This document shows, piece by piece, positions 23,805 to 37,803 of a stretch of 64,000 nt of DNA. Position numbers and translations under genes: made by a program. The notes beneath the pieces were generated by a model that was not told where the DNA came from, made no database searches, and saw only the letters and a list, made by a program, of their open reading frames with translations. The DNA lies in NCBI GenBank assembly GCA_032207245.1, contig CM063499.1, forward strand, positions 41,966,966 through 42,030,965, in the 5' to 3' direction. The stretch is from Pardosa pseudoannulata (lineage: Eukaryota > Arthropoda > Arachnida > Araneae > Lycosidae). Position 1 is the first letter of the stretch; every line of letters starts with the position of its first letter.

Positions 23805-23872
23805 TGACTGCCAAACGCATTTTCGATGGTTTGCCCAAGGCGCCGATGTGAACTTTTCATTATGCTATGTCC
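23805..23872 (+). mobile_element. 5' end fragment of piggyBac-type MITE family B
   Basis: CACGTTGACTGCCAAACGC followed by TTTTCGATGGTTTGCCCAAG matches the left end of 25764-26297. The preceding bases are ATAA and not TTAA, and similarity fades after about 70 bp. Confidence 0.65.
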
Positions 23873-24147
23873 AGAAGTCACTGTATGACATACGAATGAA
23901 GTAAGCGTTGACACATTCGTAGAATACTATTTAATTTGGGTCAATAGTGAACGTCCTTGTATAAGCTCATTAACAGGGTGTTTTATTTTCGGATTTACAT
24001 TGCTATGAACAAGATTGATATATAGTGTTAGTGTACAATAATTTACCCGAAATTTGATTTTTGTTCTTTTAAATGGCAAGAGGTTTTTTGGTATTTGCAG
24101 GGTCACGCGGTCATGTTACTAAATGACTTGCTTGTGATGTCAAGAGG

Positions 24148-25730
24148 CAGGGCTGTAGCCAGAAATTATATTAGGAGGGGGACATTGTTTTTTTTGTGAA
24201 GGATTCGTCAATAAAACTACAGGTTTACTTATGTATACTCCTAATGAGTATCATAATAAAACGGGATTTTAAAATATCAAAATAATTAAAAAATGATATA
24301 AATTTATATCCTTGAATAAGTAAAGTAGAAACTACAGAATGAATTTAATAGCAAAATTAACATTGAAAATATATAAACTATATATGGTATTAAATTCTAA
24401 ATTTTAAAACAGAAGTATAACTAAAGAAAAAGAATAATTTTGAAAGAAAATAAAATGTTCAAATTTTTACCTGCATATTATAAAATATGCTCTTATTACA
24501 CAATTTCTTTCAATTGTGAAACAATATTGTGATGAGCTGCCAAAAGTACTAGTCAATCTGTTCTTAGATATCGAATCCAATTTGCACCTATTCCTTAACT
24601 CAACGTCACTGTTCTAAGCCCACTTTTGTCTATGCACAGCTAGGCAGACACACACATATGTGTGATGAGGTGATTTAGATCTATTATATAATTGATTCAT
24701 TCATACAAGAAGTAAAATGCTCGGGATCTAAATCTGACCTCATCACATCTTTGTAAAAAGACAGAGGACCATAAGTTTATATTTTACGGATATTGTTGTC
24801 TTGTACGGTGGTCTATTACGGGGTTCTGATCCCAGTCCCAGATTAGAATCCGGTCTCCATACTTGACATTAAATAAGAATGTACCTTTGTGGAGTTATTT
24901 ATGAGTCCCTAAGGGACAGTACCCAATTAGAAGGGATAAGGTTTTCCACGTTGCGGTTTCAAGGCGGAGTTTAAGCAGACCAATTGGATTCTTTCAACTA
25001 TCCCGATTAGAGGATAAGAAGGAAGAGGGGACAAGGATGAAATTAATAAAATAAGAAAGATCGAAAAAAAGAAAAGGTGAAGGTGTTCGATAGTCGAGAC
25101 GAAGAGAGGAGTCCGACGGAACGAGTTCGAGAGTCCAGCCAAGTCCGACAGGAAGTGTTCCTGCATCAAATAGCACGGCACTCAGGAGGAAGCCCCTGAC
25201 CATACCGACGAAAGATCCATAGATACCCATTAACCAGCAGTGTTCCGGGCACGCCATTTTAACTCACCAAAGGTACCCCCTTTTACATACATTTTGAAAT
25301 TGAGATTAGGTCCTCTCTCTCTATTTACAAGGTTACTTAAGTGTTAAAAAATTGTCAGAACTAATTTAGAAGATGTTGACAAAGCATATTTTATGAAAAG
25401 TAGAATCAGTTTGTGTGTACATAGATATATATATTATAATAAATTTACTTTTTATATTAAGCTAGTTTCGGATGCTGTTAATTTAGCTTTTAGTTTAGTT
25501 TCATATCTTATGTCTGTAGTTTCTCAGAACCTGTGGTTAAATATAGTACTAAAATACTTTTACACAACGCAATCAAAATAAAATCCCACTATACATTTGA
25601 TCACAGGTTAATACTCAAATATAAACGAAGACTACCCGACAATATGATCCATTTTCTTTCCACGAAACGGTCTTTTAGAATTTCGGAGGGGGACCAATCC
25701 CCTAAATCCCTCCCCTTGCCTACGGCCTTG
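24148..25730. mobile_element. Non-autonomous hAT element with perfect 8-bp TSD
   Basis: The termini are CAGGGCTGTAGCCAG (24148) and, inverted, CAAGGCCGTAGGCAAG (25730). The flanks are TCAAGAGG at 24140-24147 and 25731-25738, identical over eight bases. The ends have the GGAGGGGGAC subterminal motif in inverted arrangement. The 1583-bp interior includes a GC-richer part (about 24790-25270) without recognisable coding and a 20-bp inverted pair around 24665-24742 (GTGATGAGG, GATTTAGATC). No transposase seen. Confidence 0.85.
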
Positions 25731-25763
25731 TCAAGAGGTAATATTTTGAATGAACTACCTTAA

Positions 25764-26297
25764 CATGTTGACTGCAAGACACATTTTCGATGGTTTGCCC
25801 AAGGCGCAGACGTGAAATTTTCCTTATGCGATGCATATTATGCTGAAATATTATTTGCAGCAGATAAAATGAGTTATAAAATCATGCTTGAAGCAGTTTT
25901 CGTCGTGGGGAGTTACCGGTGACTCCCACGGCGCGGTAGGCAATTGTAACGAAAGCCCCTTTTTTTTCAAACAATCGTGCTTCGATTGCTAAGTGATTAC
26001 TCTTATTCTTTAGCATTCAAAGCATACAGGAATAATTAGAGCAAAGAATTTGACTAAAAATGTGGTGACATACTGTTCCGATTTCGTTGATTCACCTTTT
26101 CTTTGCCTTGGATGTTTCAATCTGACTCATCTCAATGTGCACTGATAAAATATTTTTCATGGAGTAATAAAAATTATTTTTATATGTTCCAACCATTATA
26201 ATAACAATGGTAATGAAAAATTTATCAGTATCCATATTTACTATAATTATGTACTTTTATTCACTGCGTCACCGGTCACCTCATGGCAGTCAACATG
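25764..26297. mobile_element. piggyBac-type MITE, family B
   Basis: Termini CATGTTGACTGC and GCAGTCAACATG are exact inverted copies, flanked by TTAA at 25760-25763 and 26298-26301. 534 bp, non-coding. The interior contains the near-palindrome TTACCGGTGACTCCCACGG near 25913. Confidence 0.88.
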
Positions 26298-26439
26298 TTA
26301 ATACAAGAAACTAATTCAGATTTAAGCATTTGGACTCGCATTCAATGATCCAAAAAGGAAAAAATCTAACCGGATATTTTTATTTTATATTTAATAAAAA
26401 GAATGCTTTAAGGAACTTTTAAAAGAAAATTTGTTACGA

Positions 26440-26864
26440 TTTTTTTTTTTTTTTTTTTTGTCAAACAATCGTGCTTCGAATTCTATGTGATTAATCTCAT
26501 TCTTTGGCATTCAAAGCAGCTAGGAAGAACTAGAGCAAAGAATTTGAGTAAAAAAGTGGTGACATACTATTCCGATTGCGTTGATTCACTTTTTTTTTTC
26601 TTCTTGAATGTTTCAATCTGACTCATCTCAATGTGCACTGATAAAATGTATATTTTTCATGTACAAATAAAATAATTTTTGCATGTGCTATATTGCATTT
26701 TCTTCAAGCCATTATAATGATATTACTGAAAAAATTATCAGTATCCATATTTACTACAATTATGTACATTTACTATTTGCTGCATCGCCCGTCACCGTTG
26801 GCCCCCATGACGCTGTAGCCAAGTCGAGTACCGGTCACCTGTGACCCCTATGGCAGTAAGCGTG
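26440..26864. mobile_element. piggyBac-type MITE, family B, 5'-truncated
   Basis: Similar to the right three quarters of 25764-26297, starting at the CAAACAATCGTGCTTCG stretch and ending GGCAGTAAGCGTG before TTAA (26865-26868). The left end is missing and a T run precedes it. Confidence 0.8.
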
Positions 26865-26868
26865 TTAA

Positions 26869-27353
26869 CCCTTTAGTGGACAGTGGTTTCACAGCGAAAC
26901 CTCTCGTTAAACATTTTTTTCTGTAATTTTTGGAGAAATTTGAATGGTTTTTCTCTTTTTTTTTTATGTTTTGACATTTAAAACTTACAATATATGATAG
27001 AACTGCATTTAATTTTTCTTTTGGTATATGTACTTATACTTGCTGTACCTTGAAAGTTAGAAATTAGATTTTTTTTCACTTATGACCCCAAACAAAAATA
27101 TCTATTCCAACACTTATAAATTGTTGAACTATTTATTTATTATACTTTTTAACACTTATTTATTGCTCTTCCAATATAATGAAAATTTTAAAAAGCATTG
27201 TGTTCACGTTGTGCAAAGGGATGGGTTTGTCAGTTAACCCCTATTCAATCCCTCCTATGGGACCCCTCTAAAGATTGTAAAAAAAAAATTTAAACATTTT
27301 GCATTTACAAGATTTATGTATAGTAAGAATTTATGTAGGTGACCTTTAAAGGG
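26869..27353. mobile_element. piggyBac-type MITE, family C
   Basis: Termini CCCTTTAGTGGAC and GGTGACCTTTAAAGGG, flanked by TTAA at 26865-26868 and 27354-27357. It shares its left TTAA with the end of the preceding family B element, so the two are directly adjacent. 485 bp, non-coding. Confidence 0.8.
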
Positions 27354-27357
27354 TTAA

Positions 27358-28044
27358 ATAAAATAAATTTGAACCTAAATTTGTGTATAGTTATTGTAGT
27401 ATGTTTCAAAATAATAAGTTTGTCTTAAACATAATTACATTTTTAGTAATCATGCGCGTCAGCCTTGAAATCAATTTTGTTAACAAGTCTTATTTAAAAT
27501 TTTCTAACAAAAATATTTTTCATGTTTCAAAAATGAATGAGATATGTAGATAAAGATAATTTGTTCTATCTTAAAAAATTATATTTTCAAAACTGGAAGT
27601 TTTTACGTTATGAGAAATGGAAAATATTTTTTTACATTTTCTTTTTACGTTTAAGAGATGTATGACTATAAAAAATAATCATAAATCTGAATTTACTTAC
27701 CTAAATAGGAATCAAACTTCAGGGATTTTAAACTTAATTATTCTTTGAGACAACCAGAAGGATGAATGTACTATATCTTTGCTTTCGTAAATCTCCAAAA
27801 TATTCAACATGGAAAATAGAAAAAAAAAATTAGAGTATCAAGTATAACTTATTCTATTAAAATATAGATATTTTAAATAATTAAAAATACATTTAATATC
27901 TATACTTTTAAATACAATGCAAGAACACTTTTTTTGGGGTACCAACTCAAAATACTGAACTAAACTTAGACATATTCAGAAATTTATTAGTACATCCGAG
28001 AGTGCTAAGATACATTTAAAAAATAGAAATATCTATTAAAAACA
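27358..28044. other. Unassigned intergenic sequence
   Basis: AT-rich sequence; nothing recognised. Confidence 0.5.
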
Positions 28045-29804
<1,760 letters not shown>

Positions 29805-30396
29805 TTGAAAATGAAAATCATCCGAGCCCCGATGTGAAAAGTTATATCCTCATTCGTTAACCTGTGAGGACACGCGCAGGGCCTCTGAGGCTCGAAAATA
29901 ATAAACACATTCCACACAAAATTACTCAATAGAAATAAACTTCCAAAATTTTCAGTAGCTGTCTTATAGCTCTTCTAACCCCAATAACATGCATTTCCGC
30001 AATTTTCTACGACTATTTTTAAAATGAGATACTTTTAATTTATTCGGGCGCTTCTCATATTTTCAAAAGCTGTCTTAGAGGTTTTCGACCAAAATAACAT
30101 GCATTTCCGCAATTTTCTCTGAATATTTTTTTCCTCATAAAGAGATGCATTTAATTTATTCAGACAAAAGAAACCAAGTACTTGCGTTCACACTTTTGCA
30201 TTTTTATTTAGTTTTCTTGGTGGGGGGAGAGAACTTAACATGAACACACCTATATATCAAGTAATGCATGGCATTGCATACGTCTTCTTGTAAAATAAAA
30301 TGACACAAATATAGAAAAAGACTATTTCTGCAATGAAAAAAAAAACTGAAAAAAATTGCAATAATATTGACAAATGTTCGAATTAAATTCCCTGGA
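29805..30396. other. Unassigned intergenic sequence
   Basis: A short direct repeat pair occurs (AACATGCATTTCCGCAATTT at about 29987 and 30092). No gene is supported. Confidence 0.5.
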
Positions 30397-30578
30397 TTTT
30401 TTGGTTTTGGTTTTGGAGTGCTACGGTCTACTTTTTGCAACACGAGGGCTAATGAGACCGGGACCTACTGCTTAAAGCCGATTCCGAACGGCTACAAACA
30501 CCCATGCCATAGTGGGATTCGAACCCACGAACTCCGGTTCCGAAGGCCAGCACCCTAACCATTCGGCCATCGTTCGGC
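30397..30578 (-). mobile_element. Full-length tRNA-derived SINE with 13-bp TSD
   Basis: On the minus strand the head is tRNA-like: A-box TGGCCGAATGG, an anticodon-like loop CTTCGGA (UCG, as in tRNA-Arg), and B-box GGTTCGAATCC. A family body of about 100 bp follows (GTAGCCGTTCGGAATCGGC, then AGGTCCCGGTCTCATTAGCC) and a tail of the form AAAACCAAAACCAA. It is flanked by a perfect 13-base duplication, TAAATTCCCTGGA, at 30384-30396 and 30579-30591 (allowing one-base ambiguity). This is the best reference copy of the family in the window. The lack of a foldable acceptor stem and the long body show it is not a working tRNA gene. Confidence 0.92.
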
Positions 30579-30669
30579 TAAATTCCCTGGAAGATCTGCT
30601 GAACTGAAGAAACGCCAATATAAATTCCGTAACATTTACTGCATGTGCAGTAAACAAACACACATATTT

Positions 30670-33600
30670 AATCTCGGACATTGCATCAGTCTTCCAGTAA
30701 CACAGTAACGTTAGATGTGAGTTACAACGGTATAAAAATATTTAAATACACCGGCAAAAGAGCTATAGAATATTACGACATTCCGAGCATAGATATAGTT
30801 GGATTTGCCGGGAAGACCAGTTACAATTCAAGAATGTCCACAGGACTGCCCTAACATTTAATGTGTGTGCACAGCATGAGCACATATTTTTAGAATAAAC
30901 TGGCATTGCAACTCTCTTCTAATAATACAGGATATAAAACAATGACAGTTACAGCAATATAAAAATATTTAAATACACCGGCAAAAGAGCCATAGAATAC
31001 TATGACATTTCGAGAATTGGTTTGCTTGAATTTGCCGGAAGACCAGTTGCAAAGCAGGAATGTCCATACGACTGCCCTAACATTTAATGTGGGTGCACTC
31101 AACATGAGTACACATTTTTAGAATAAACTGGCATTGCAACGCTCTTCTAGTAATACAGGGTGACATAAAAATTTAGTTACTGTAGTATAAAAATATTTGA
31201 ATAGACCGGCAAAAGGGCTGCAGAATATTAAGACACTTGGAGCATAGATTTGCTTGAATTTGCCGAGAAGACCAGTTGCAATGCAGGAATGCCTATACGA
31301 TTGCCCTAACATTTAATGTGGGTGCACAGCATGAGCACATATTTTTTTAATAAACTGGCATTGCAACTCTTCTAGTAATATGGTGATATAAAAATGACAG
31401 TTACAGCAATATAAATATATTTAAATACACCGGCAAAAGAGGTATAGAATATTAAGACATTTCGAGTATAGATTTTCTTGAATTTGCCGGGAAGACCAGT
31501 TGCAATGCAGGAATGTCCATACGACTGCCCTAACATTTAATGTGGGTGCACAGCATGAGCACATATTTTAGAATAAACTGGCATTGCAACTCTCTTCTAG
31601 TAATACATGGTGATAGAAAAAAATGACAGTTACAGCAATATAAATATATTTAAATATACCGGCAAAAGAGGTATAGAATATTAAGACATTTCGATTATAG
31701 ATTTGGTTGAATTTGCCGAGAAGACCAGTTGCAATGCAGGAATGTCCATACGACTGCCCTAACATTTAATGTGCGTGCACAGCATGAGCACATATTTTTA
31801 GAATAAACTGGCATTGCAACTCTCTTATAGTAATATGGTGATATAAAAATGACAGTTACAGCCATACAAATATATTTAAATACACCGGCAAAAGATCTAT
31901 AGAATATTATGACATTTCGAGCATAGGTCTTGCTTGAATTGGCCGGGAAGACCAGTTGCAATGCAGGAATGTCCATACGACTGCCCTAACATTTAATGTG
32001 CGTGCACAGCATGAGCACATATTTTTAGAATAAACTGGCATTGCAACTCTCTTATAGTAATATGGTGATATAAAAATGACAGTTACAGCCATACAAATAT
32101 ATTTAAATATACCGGCAAAAGAGGTATAGAATATTAAGACATTTCGAGTATAGATTTTCTTGAATTTGCCGGGAAGACCAGTTGCAATGCAGGAATGTCC
32201 ATACGACTGCCCTAACATTTAATGTGTGTGCACAGCATGAGCACATATTTTTAGAATAAACTGGCATTGCAACTCTCTTCTAGTAATATGGTGATAGAAA
32301 AAATGACAGTTACAGCAATATAAATATATTTAAATACACCAGCAAAAGAGGTATAGAATATTAAGACATTTCGAGTATAGATTTTCTTGAATTAGCCGGG
32401 AAGACCAGTTGCAATGCAGGAATGTCCATACGACTGCCCTAACATTTAATGTGCGTGCACAGCATGAGCACATATTTTTAGAATAAACTGGCATTGCAAC
32501 TCTCTTATAGTAATATGGTGATATAAAAATGACAGTTACAGCCATACAAATATATTTAAATACACCGGCAAAAGATCTATAGAATATTATGACATTTCGA
32601 GCATAGGTCTTGCTTGAATTGGCCGGGAAGACCAGTTGCAATGCAGGAATGTCCATACGACTGCCCTAACATTTAATGTGCGTGCACAGCATGAGCACAT
32701 ATTTTTAGAATAAACTGGCATTGCAACTCTCTTATAGTAATATGGTGATATAAAAATGACAGTTACAGCCATACAAATATATTTAAATACACCGGCAAAA
32801 GATCTATAGAATACTATGACATTTCGAGCATAGATTTTCTTGAATTTGACGGGAAGACCAGTTGCAATGCAGGAATGTCCATACGACTGCCCTAACATTT
32901 AATGTGCGTGCACAGCATGAGCACATATTTTTAGAATAAACTGGCATTGCAACTCTCTTCTAGTAATATAGGAGGATAAAAAAATGACCGTTTCAGTAAT
33001 AAAAATATTTGAATACACAGGTAAAAGCTATAGAATATTATGACATTTCGAGCAGAGGTTTCCTTGAATTAGCCGGGAAGACCAGTTGCAATGCAGGAAT
33101 GACCATACGACTGCCTTACCATTTAATGTGGGCGCACTGACTATGAGCACACATATTTTTAGAATAAACTGGCATTGCAACTCTCTTCTAGTAATATAGG
33201 AGGATAAAAAAATGACCGTTTCAGTAATAAAAATATTTGAATACACAGGTAAAAGCTATAGAATACTATGACATTTCGAGCAGAGGTTTCCTTGAATTAG
33301 CCGGGAAGACCAGTTGCAATGCAGGAATGACCATACGACTGCCTTACCATTTAATGTGCGTGCACAGCATGAGCACATATTTTTAGAATAAACTGGCATT
33401 GCAACTCTCTTCTAGTAATATAGGAGGATAAAAAAATGACCGTTTCAGTAATAAAAATATTTGAATACACAGGTAAAAGCTATAGAATATTATGACATTT
33501 CGAGCATAGGTCTTGCTTGAATTGGCCGGGAAGACCAGTTGCAATGCAGGAATGTCCATACGACTGCCCTAACATTTAATGTGGGTGCACTGACTATGAG

Positions 33601-36165
33601 CACACATATTTTTAGAATAAACTGGCATTGCAACTCTCTTCTAGTAATATAGGAGGATAAAAAAATGACCGTTTCAGTAATAAAAATATTTGAATACACA
33701 GGTAAAAGCTATAGAATATTATGACATTTCGAGCATAGGTCTTGCTTGAATTAGCCGGGAAGACCAGTTGCAATGCAGGAATGTCCATACGACTGCCCTA
33801 ACATTTAATGTGCGTGCACAGCATGAGCACATATTTTTAGAATAAACTGGCATTGCAACTCTCTTATAGTAATATGGTGATATAAAAATGACAGTTACAG
33901 CCATACAAATATATTTAAATACACCGGCAAAAGATCTATAGAATACTATGACATTTCGAGCAGAGGTTTCCTTGAATTAGCCGGGAAGACCAGTTGCAAT
34001 GCAGGAATGACCATACGACTGCCTTACCATTTAATGTGGGCGCACTGACTATGAGCACACATATTTTTAGAATAAACTGGCATTGCAACTCTCTTCTAGT
34101 AATACAGGGTAACATAAAAAATGACAGTTACTGTAGTATAAAAATATTTGAATACACCGACAAAAGAGCTATAGAATATTATGATATTTCGAGCATAGAT
34201 TTGCTTGAACTTGCCGGGAAGACCAGTTGCAATGCAGGAATGTCCATACGACTGCCCTAACATTTAATGTGGGTGCACTGAACATGAGCACACACATTTT
34301 TAGAATAATCTGGCATTACAACTGTCTTCTAGTAATACAGGGTGACATAAAAATTTAGTTACTGTAGTATAAAAATATTTGAATACACCGGCAAAAGAGC
34401 TATAGAATATTATGATATTTCGAGCATTGATTTGCTTGAATTTGCCGGGAAGACCAGTTGCAATGCAGGAATGTCCATACGACTGCCCTAACATTTAATG
34501 TGGGTGCACTGACCATGAGCACACATTTTTAGAATAAACTGGCATTGCAACTCTTCTAGTAATATGGTGATATAAAAATGACAGTTACAGCCATATAAAT
34601 ATATTTAAATACACCGGCAAAAGATCTATAGAATACTATGACATTTCGAGCATAGATTTTCTTGAATTTGCCGGGAAGACCAGTTGCAATGCAGGAATGT
34701 CCATACGACTGCCCTAACATTTAATGTGGGTGCACTGACCATGAGCACACATTTTTAGAATAAACTGGCATTGCAACTCTCTTCTGGTAATACAGGGTGA
34801 ATAAAAAGTGACAGTTACCTGTGGTATAAAAATATTTGAATAGACCGGCAAAAGAGTTGTTGAATATGAAGACATTTCGAGCATTGATTTGCTTGAATTT
34901 GCCGGGAAGACCAGTTGCAATGCAGGAATGTCCATACGACTGCCCTAACATTTAATGTGGGTGCACTGACCATGAGCACACATTTTTAGAATAAACTGGC
35001 ATTGCAACTCTTCTGGTAATACAGGGTGAATAAAAATGACAATTACATTAATATAAATATATTTAAATACATCGGAAAAAGATCTATAGAATACTATGAT
35101 ATTTCAAACAGAGGTTTGCTTGAATTAGCAGAGAAGACCAGTTGCAATGCAGGAATGTCCATACGACTGCCTTACCATTTAATGTGGGCGCACTGACTAT
35201 GAGCACACATATTTTTAGAATAAACTGGCATTGCAACTCTCTTCTAGTAATATAGGAGGATAAAAAAATGACCGTTACTGCGGTATAATTTATTTAAATA
35301 CACCGGCAAAAATATTGTAGAATATTATGACATTTCGAGCATAGGTCTTGCTTGAATTGGCCGGGAAGACCAGTTGCAATGCAGGAATGTCCATACGACT
35401 GCCCTAACATTTAATGTGCGTGCACAGCATGAGCACATATTTTTAGAATAAACTGGCATTCCAACTCTCTTCTAGTAATACAGTGTGACACAAAAATTTA
35501 GTTACTGTAGTATAAAAATATTTGAATACACCGGCAAAAGAGCTATGGAATATTACTAAATTTCGAGCATAGATTTGCTTGAATTTGCCGGGAAGACCAG
35601 TTGCAATGCAGGAATGTCCATACGACTGCCTTAACATTTAATGTAGGTGTACTGAACATGAGCACACATTTTTAGAATAAACTGGCATTGCAACTCTTCT
35701 AGTAATACAGGGTGGCAAAATAACAGTTACTGGAGTATAAAAGAATTTAAATACACCGGCAAAAATGCTATTGGAAATTAACACATTTCGAGCATAAATT
35801 TGCTTGAATTTGCCGGAAAGACCAGTTGCAATGCAGGAATGTCCATACGACTGCCCTAACGTTTAATGTAGGTGCACTGACCATGAGCACAGATTTTTAG
35901 AATTAACTGGCATTTCAACTGTCTTCTATTAAAATAGAAAATAAAAAATGACAGTTACAGCAATATAAATATATTTAAATACACCGGCAAAAGAGGTTAG
36001 AATATTAAAGACATTTCGAATATAGATTTTCTTGAATTTGCCGAAGACCAGTTGCAATGCAGGAATGTCCATACGACTGCCCTAACGTTTAATGTAGGTG
36101 CACTGACCATGAGCACAGATTTTTAGAATTAACTGGCATTTCAACTGTCTTCTATTAAAGCAGGA
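30670..36165. repeat. Satellite array 2 (about 229-bp monomer, about 24 units)
   Basis: Same monomer family as 1-2440. GACCAGTTGCAATGCAGG occurs about every 227 bp from 30812 to 36045, 24 times. Higher-order structure is visible: a variant with CTTATAGTAATATGG and CATACAAATATATT recurs at about 31772/32453 and 32000/32680, a three-monomer period of about 680 bp. A variant with GGAGGATAAAAAAATGACCG is clustered at 32970-33660. Most units keep the inverted pairs GCATTGCAACT/AGTTGCAATGC and CCGGCAAA/TTTGCCGG. Both edges consist of diverged monomers. Open frames of 60-108 codons on the minus strand are repeats of the same chance frame. Confidence 0.95.
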
Positions 36166-37486
36166 TTAGACAGATTTATAAAATAAGAATCACCAATGTG
36201 GGAGTATCAGATAATTAAAATAAACCGGCAAAGTTGTTATAAGAAATTGAGATTTCAACCATAAAATTCTTTTAAACGAATTCAAGGAGAAATCTTGACT
36301 ATGCTTGAATAAGAATAATACTGCTCTAATGTTTAATTTAGGTGTATTAGTCATCAATACGACTTGTTTTAGAATAATGTTATTGAAATTTTTTCTAATA
36401 TTTTTGGGCATAAATAAATTAAAGGCATTAATATATCTAATATATTATTAAGATATTAGAAGGTACAAGTGTCCTAAAGAATGTATGTAATTACAATTTT
36501 TTATTTGTTTGGCTTTTTTTAGTGTATAGATTTATGTGTATATATTATATGTTAATGAGGGCATATTTTTTACATTATTTACAGTTGAATCTTTTGCTGT
36601 ACTTAAATGCACTTTAGTTTTATTACGGAAATTTTCTGCCATAAATATTAAAGCATACTTTTAAAATGTACTTTGAAAGTTTTATATTTATTCTAATAGA
36701 AATCCAAAGTAAAATTTCATTAGGGAATGGAACATTTTAAAACTTAAATTGAATTTATTTAATGTAATATGTATTTATATCAATAAGGGATCATCGTGAA
36801 TATGTATGTTTTTATCATACAAGAGTTCACTTTTTGTACATCGTTATTTTAATAACTTTCAGAGCTGATTGCGTGGCATTTAAATAAATCTGTATTCTAC
36901 ATCTTGCATATAATGATATCAAATTTTCAACAAGAATATGGCGAAAATATCCCACATATGTTTTATCTTTAACTGTATTAAAACAACACGTAGCCTTGGT
37001 GAGCTTTTACAATAGCATTGAATTAAACTTTTATAAAGACAATTTATCTTGTGGTAGCACAGACTCAATGATTTATTTTTAGTCTAAAAATCGTTTGCAG
37101 TTTGTTTTTTTAAAGTTTTGGTTTTTGCTATAAAGTTTTTTAAAATATATATATGAAATAAAAAGTTGTTTTAAGAAGACTGGAAAATGTTTCCCTTTTA
37201 ATTGGATTATTATGCCTGATTCAGGGATAATATAAATATAGCTCAAACTAAGCGTATAATTTAATATCGTAGTAATACCCGATAGTCTAAGCGCAAATAA
37301 GCTTTGTTTACTGAAGCCCTACGTTTTAAGATATAGTAATTTATTTCATTTTAAATACTCACCACATGCTTTGAAATCTTTCACTGAGATAAATCTTAAT
37401 TTTTTGGGAATAGTTTAAAAGTTTATAGCCACTTTGGATATTCTCAGAATTCCGGTATATATATTTTTATACACGATTATTAAATA

Positions 37487-37800
37487 CTAGCATATAGCCC
37501 GTCATATGACGGGATCAGTAAAATTTTTAATTTTCCAGAATTCTAAAGAACTCTATGAGGCAGGTAAAAAAATGGTTTGTTTTTTGGCTGAGAATTACCT
37601 TTCAACAAAAATCGATTCAAATTATCACATATGTACTTAATCTATTATTTAAGTCAAAAAAGAAAATTATTTATGTAATATCTAAGTTTAGTGATAAAAC
37701 ATGAAAAAAAATGTAGAAAATATTTAAATAATTTAAAATAAGAAATGATTAAATGAGATGGTTGAAGGAATGAAGTCATAATGCTAGATTAATAAATTTA
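37487..37800 (-). mobile_element. Helitron-like 3' end, second copy
   Basis: Same arrangement as 3780-4095: CTAG at 37487-37490, then the palindrome CCCGTCATATGACGGG at about 37498-37513. Confidence 0.5.
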
Positions 37801-37803
37801 ATA

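Noticed and set aside
24790..25270. Solo LTR inside the hAT element
   Set aside because: The segment is GC-richer, but I could not find paired TG...CA ends or a short target duplication.
30500..30578. Functional tRNA-Arg gene
   Set aside because: The A- and B-boxes are present but the head continues into a dispersed SINE body with target duplications, and no acceptor stem forms.
30670..36165. CRISPR array
   Set aside because: The repeating unit is about 229 bp with no short repeat/unique spacer pattern, and the context is a eukaryotic genome.
30670..36165. Hammerhead ribozyme in the satellite
   Set aside because: I looked for CTGATGA followed by GAAAC-type cores in the monomer on both strands and found none.
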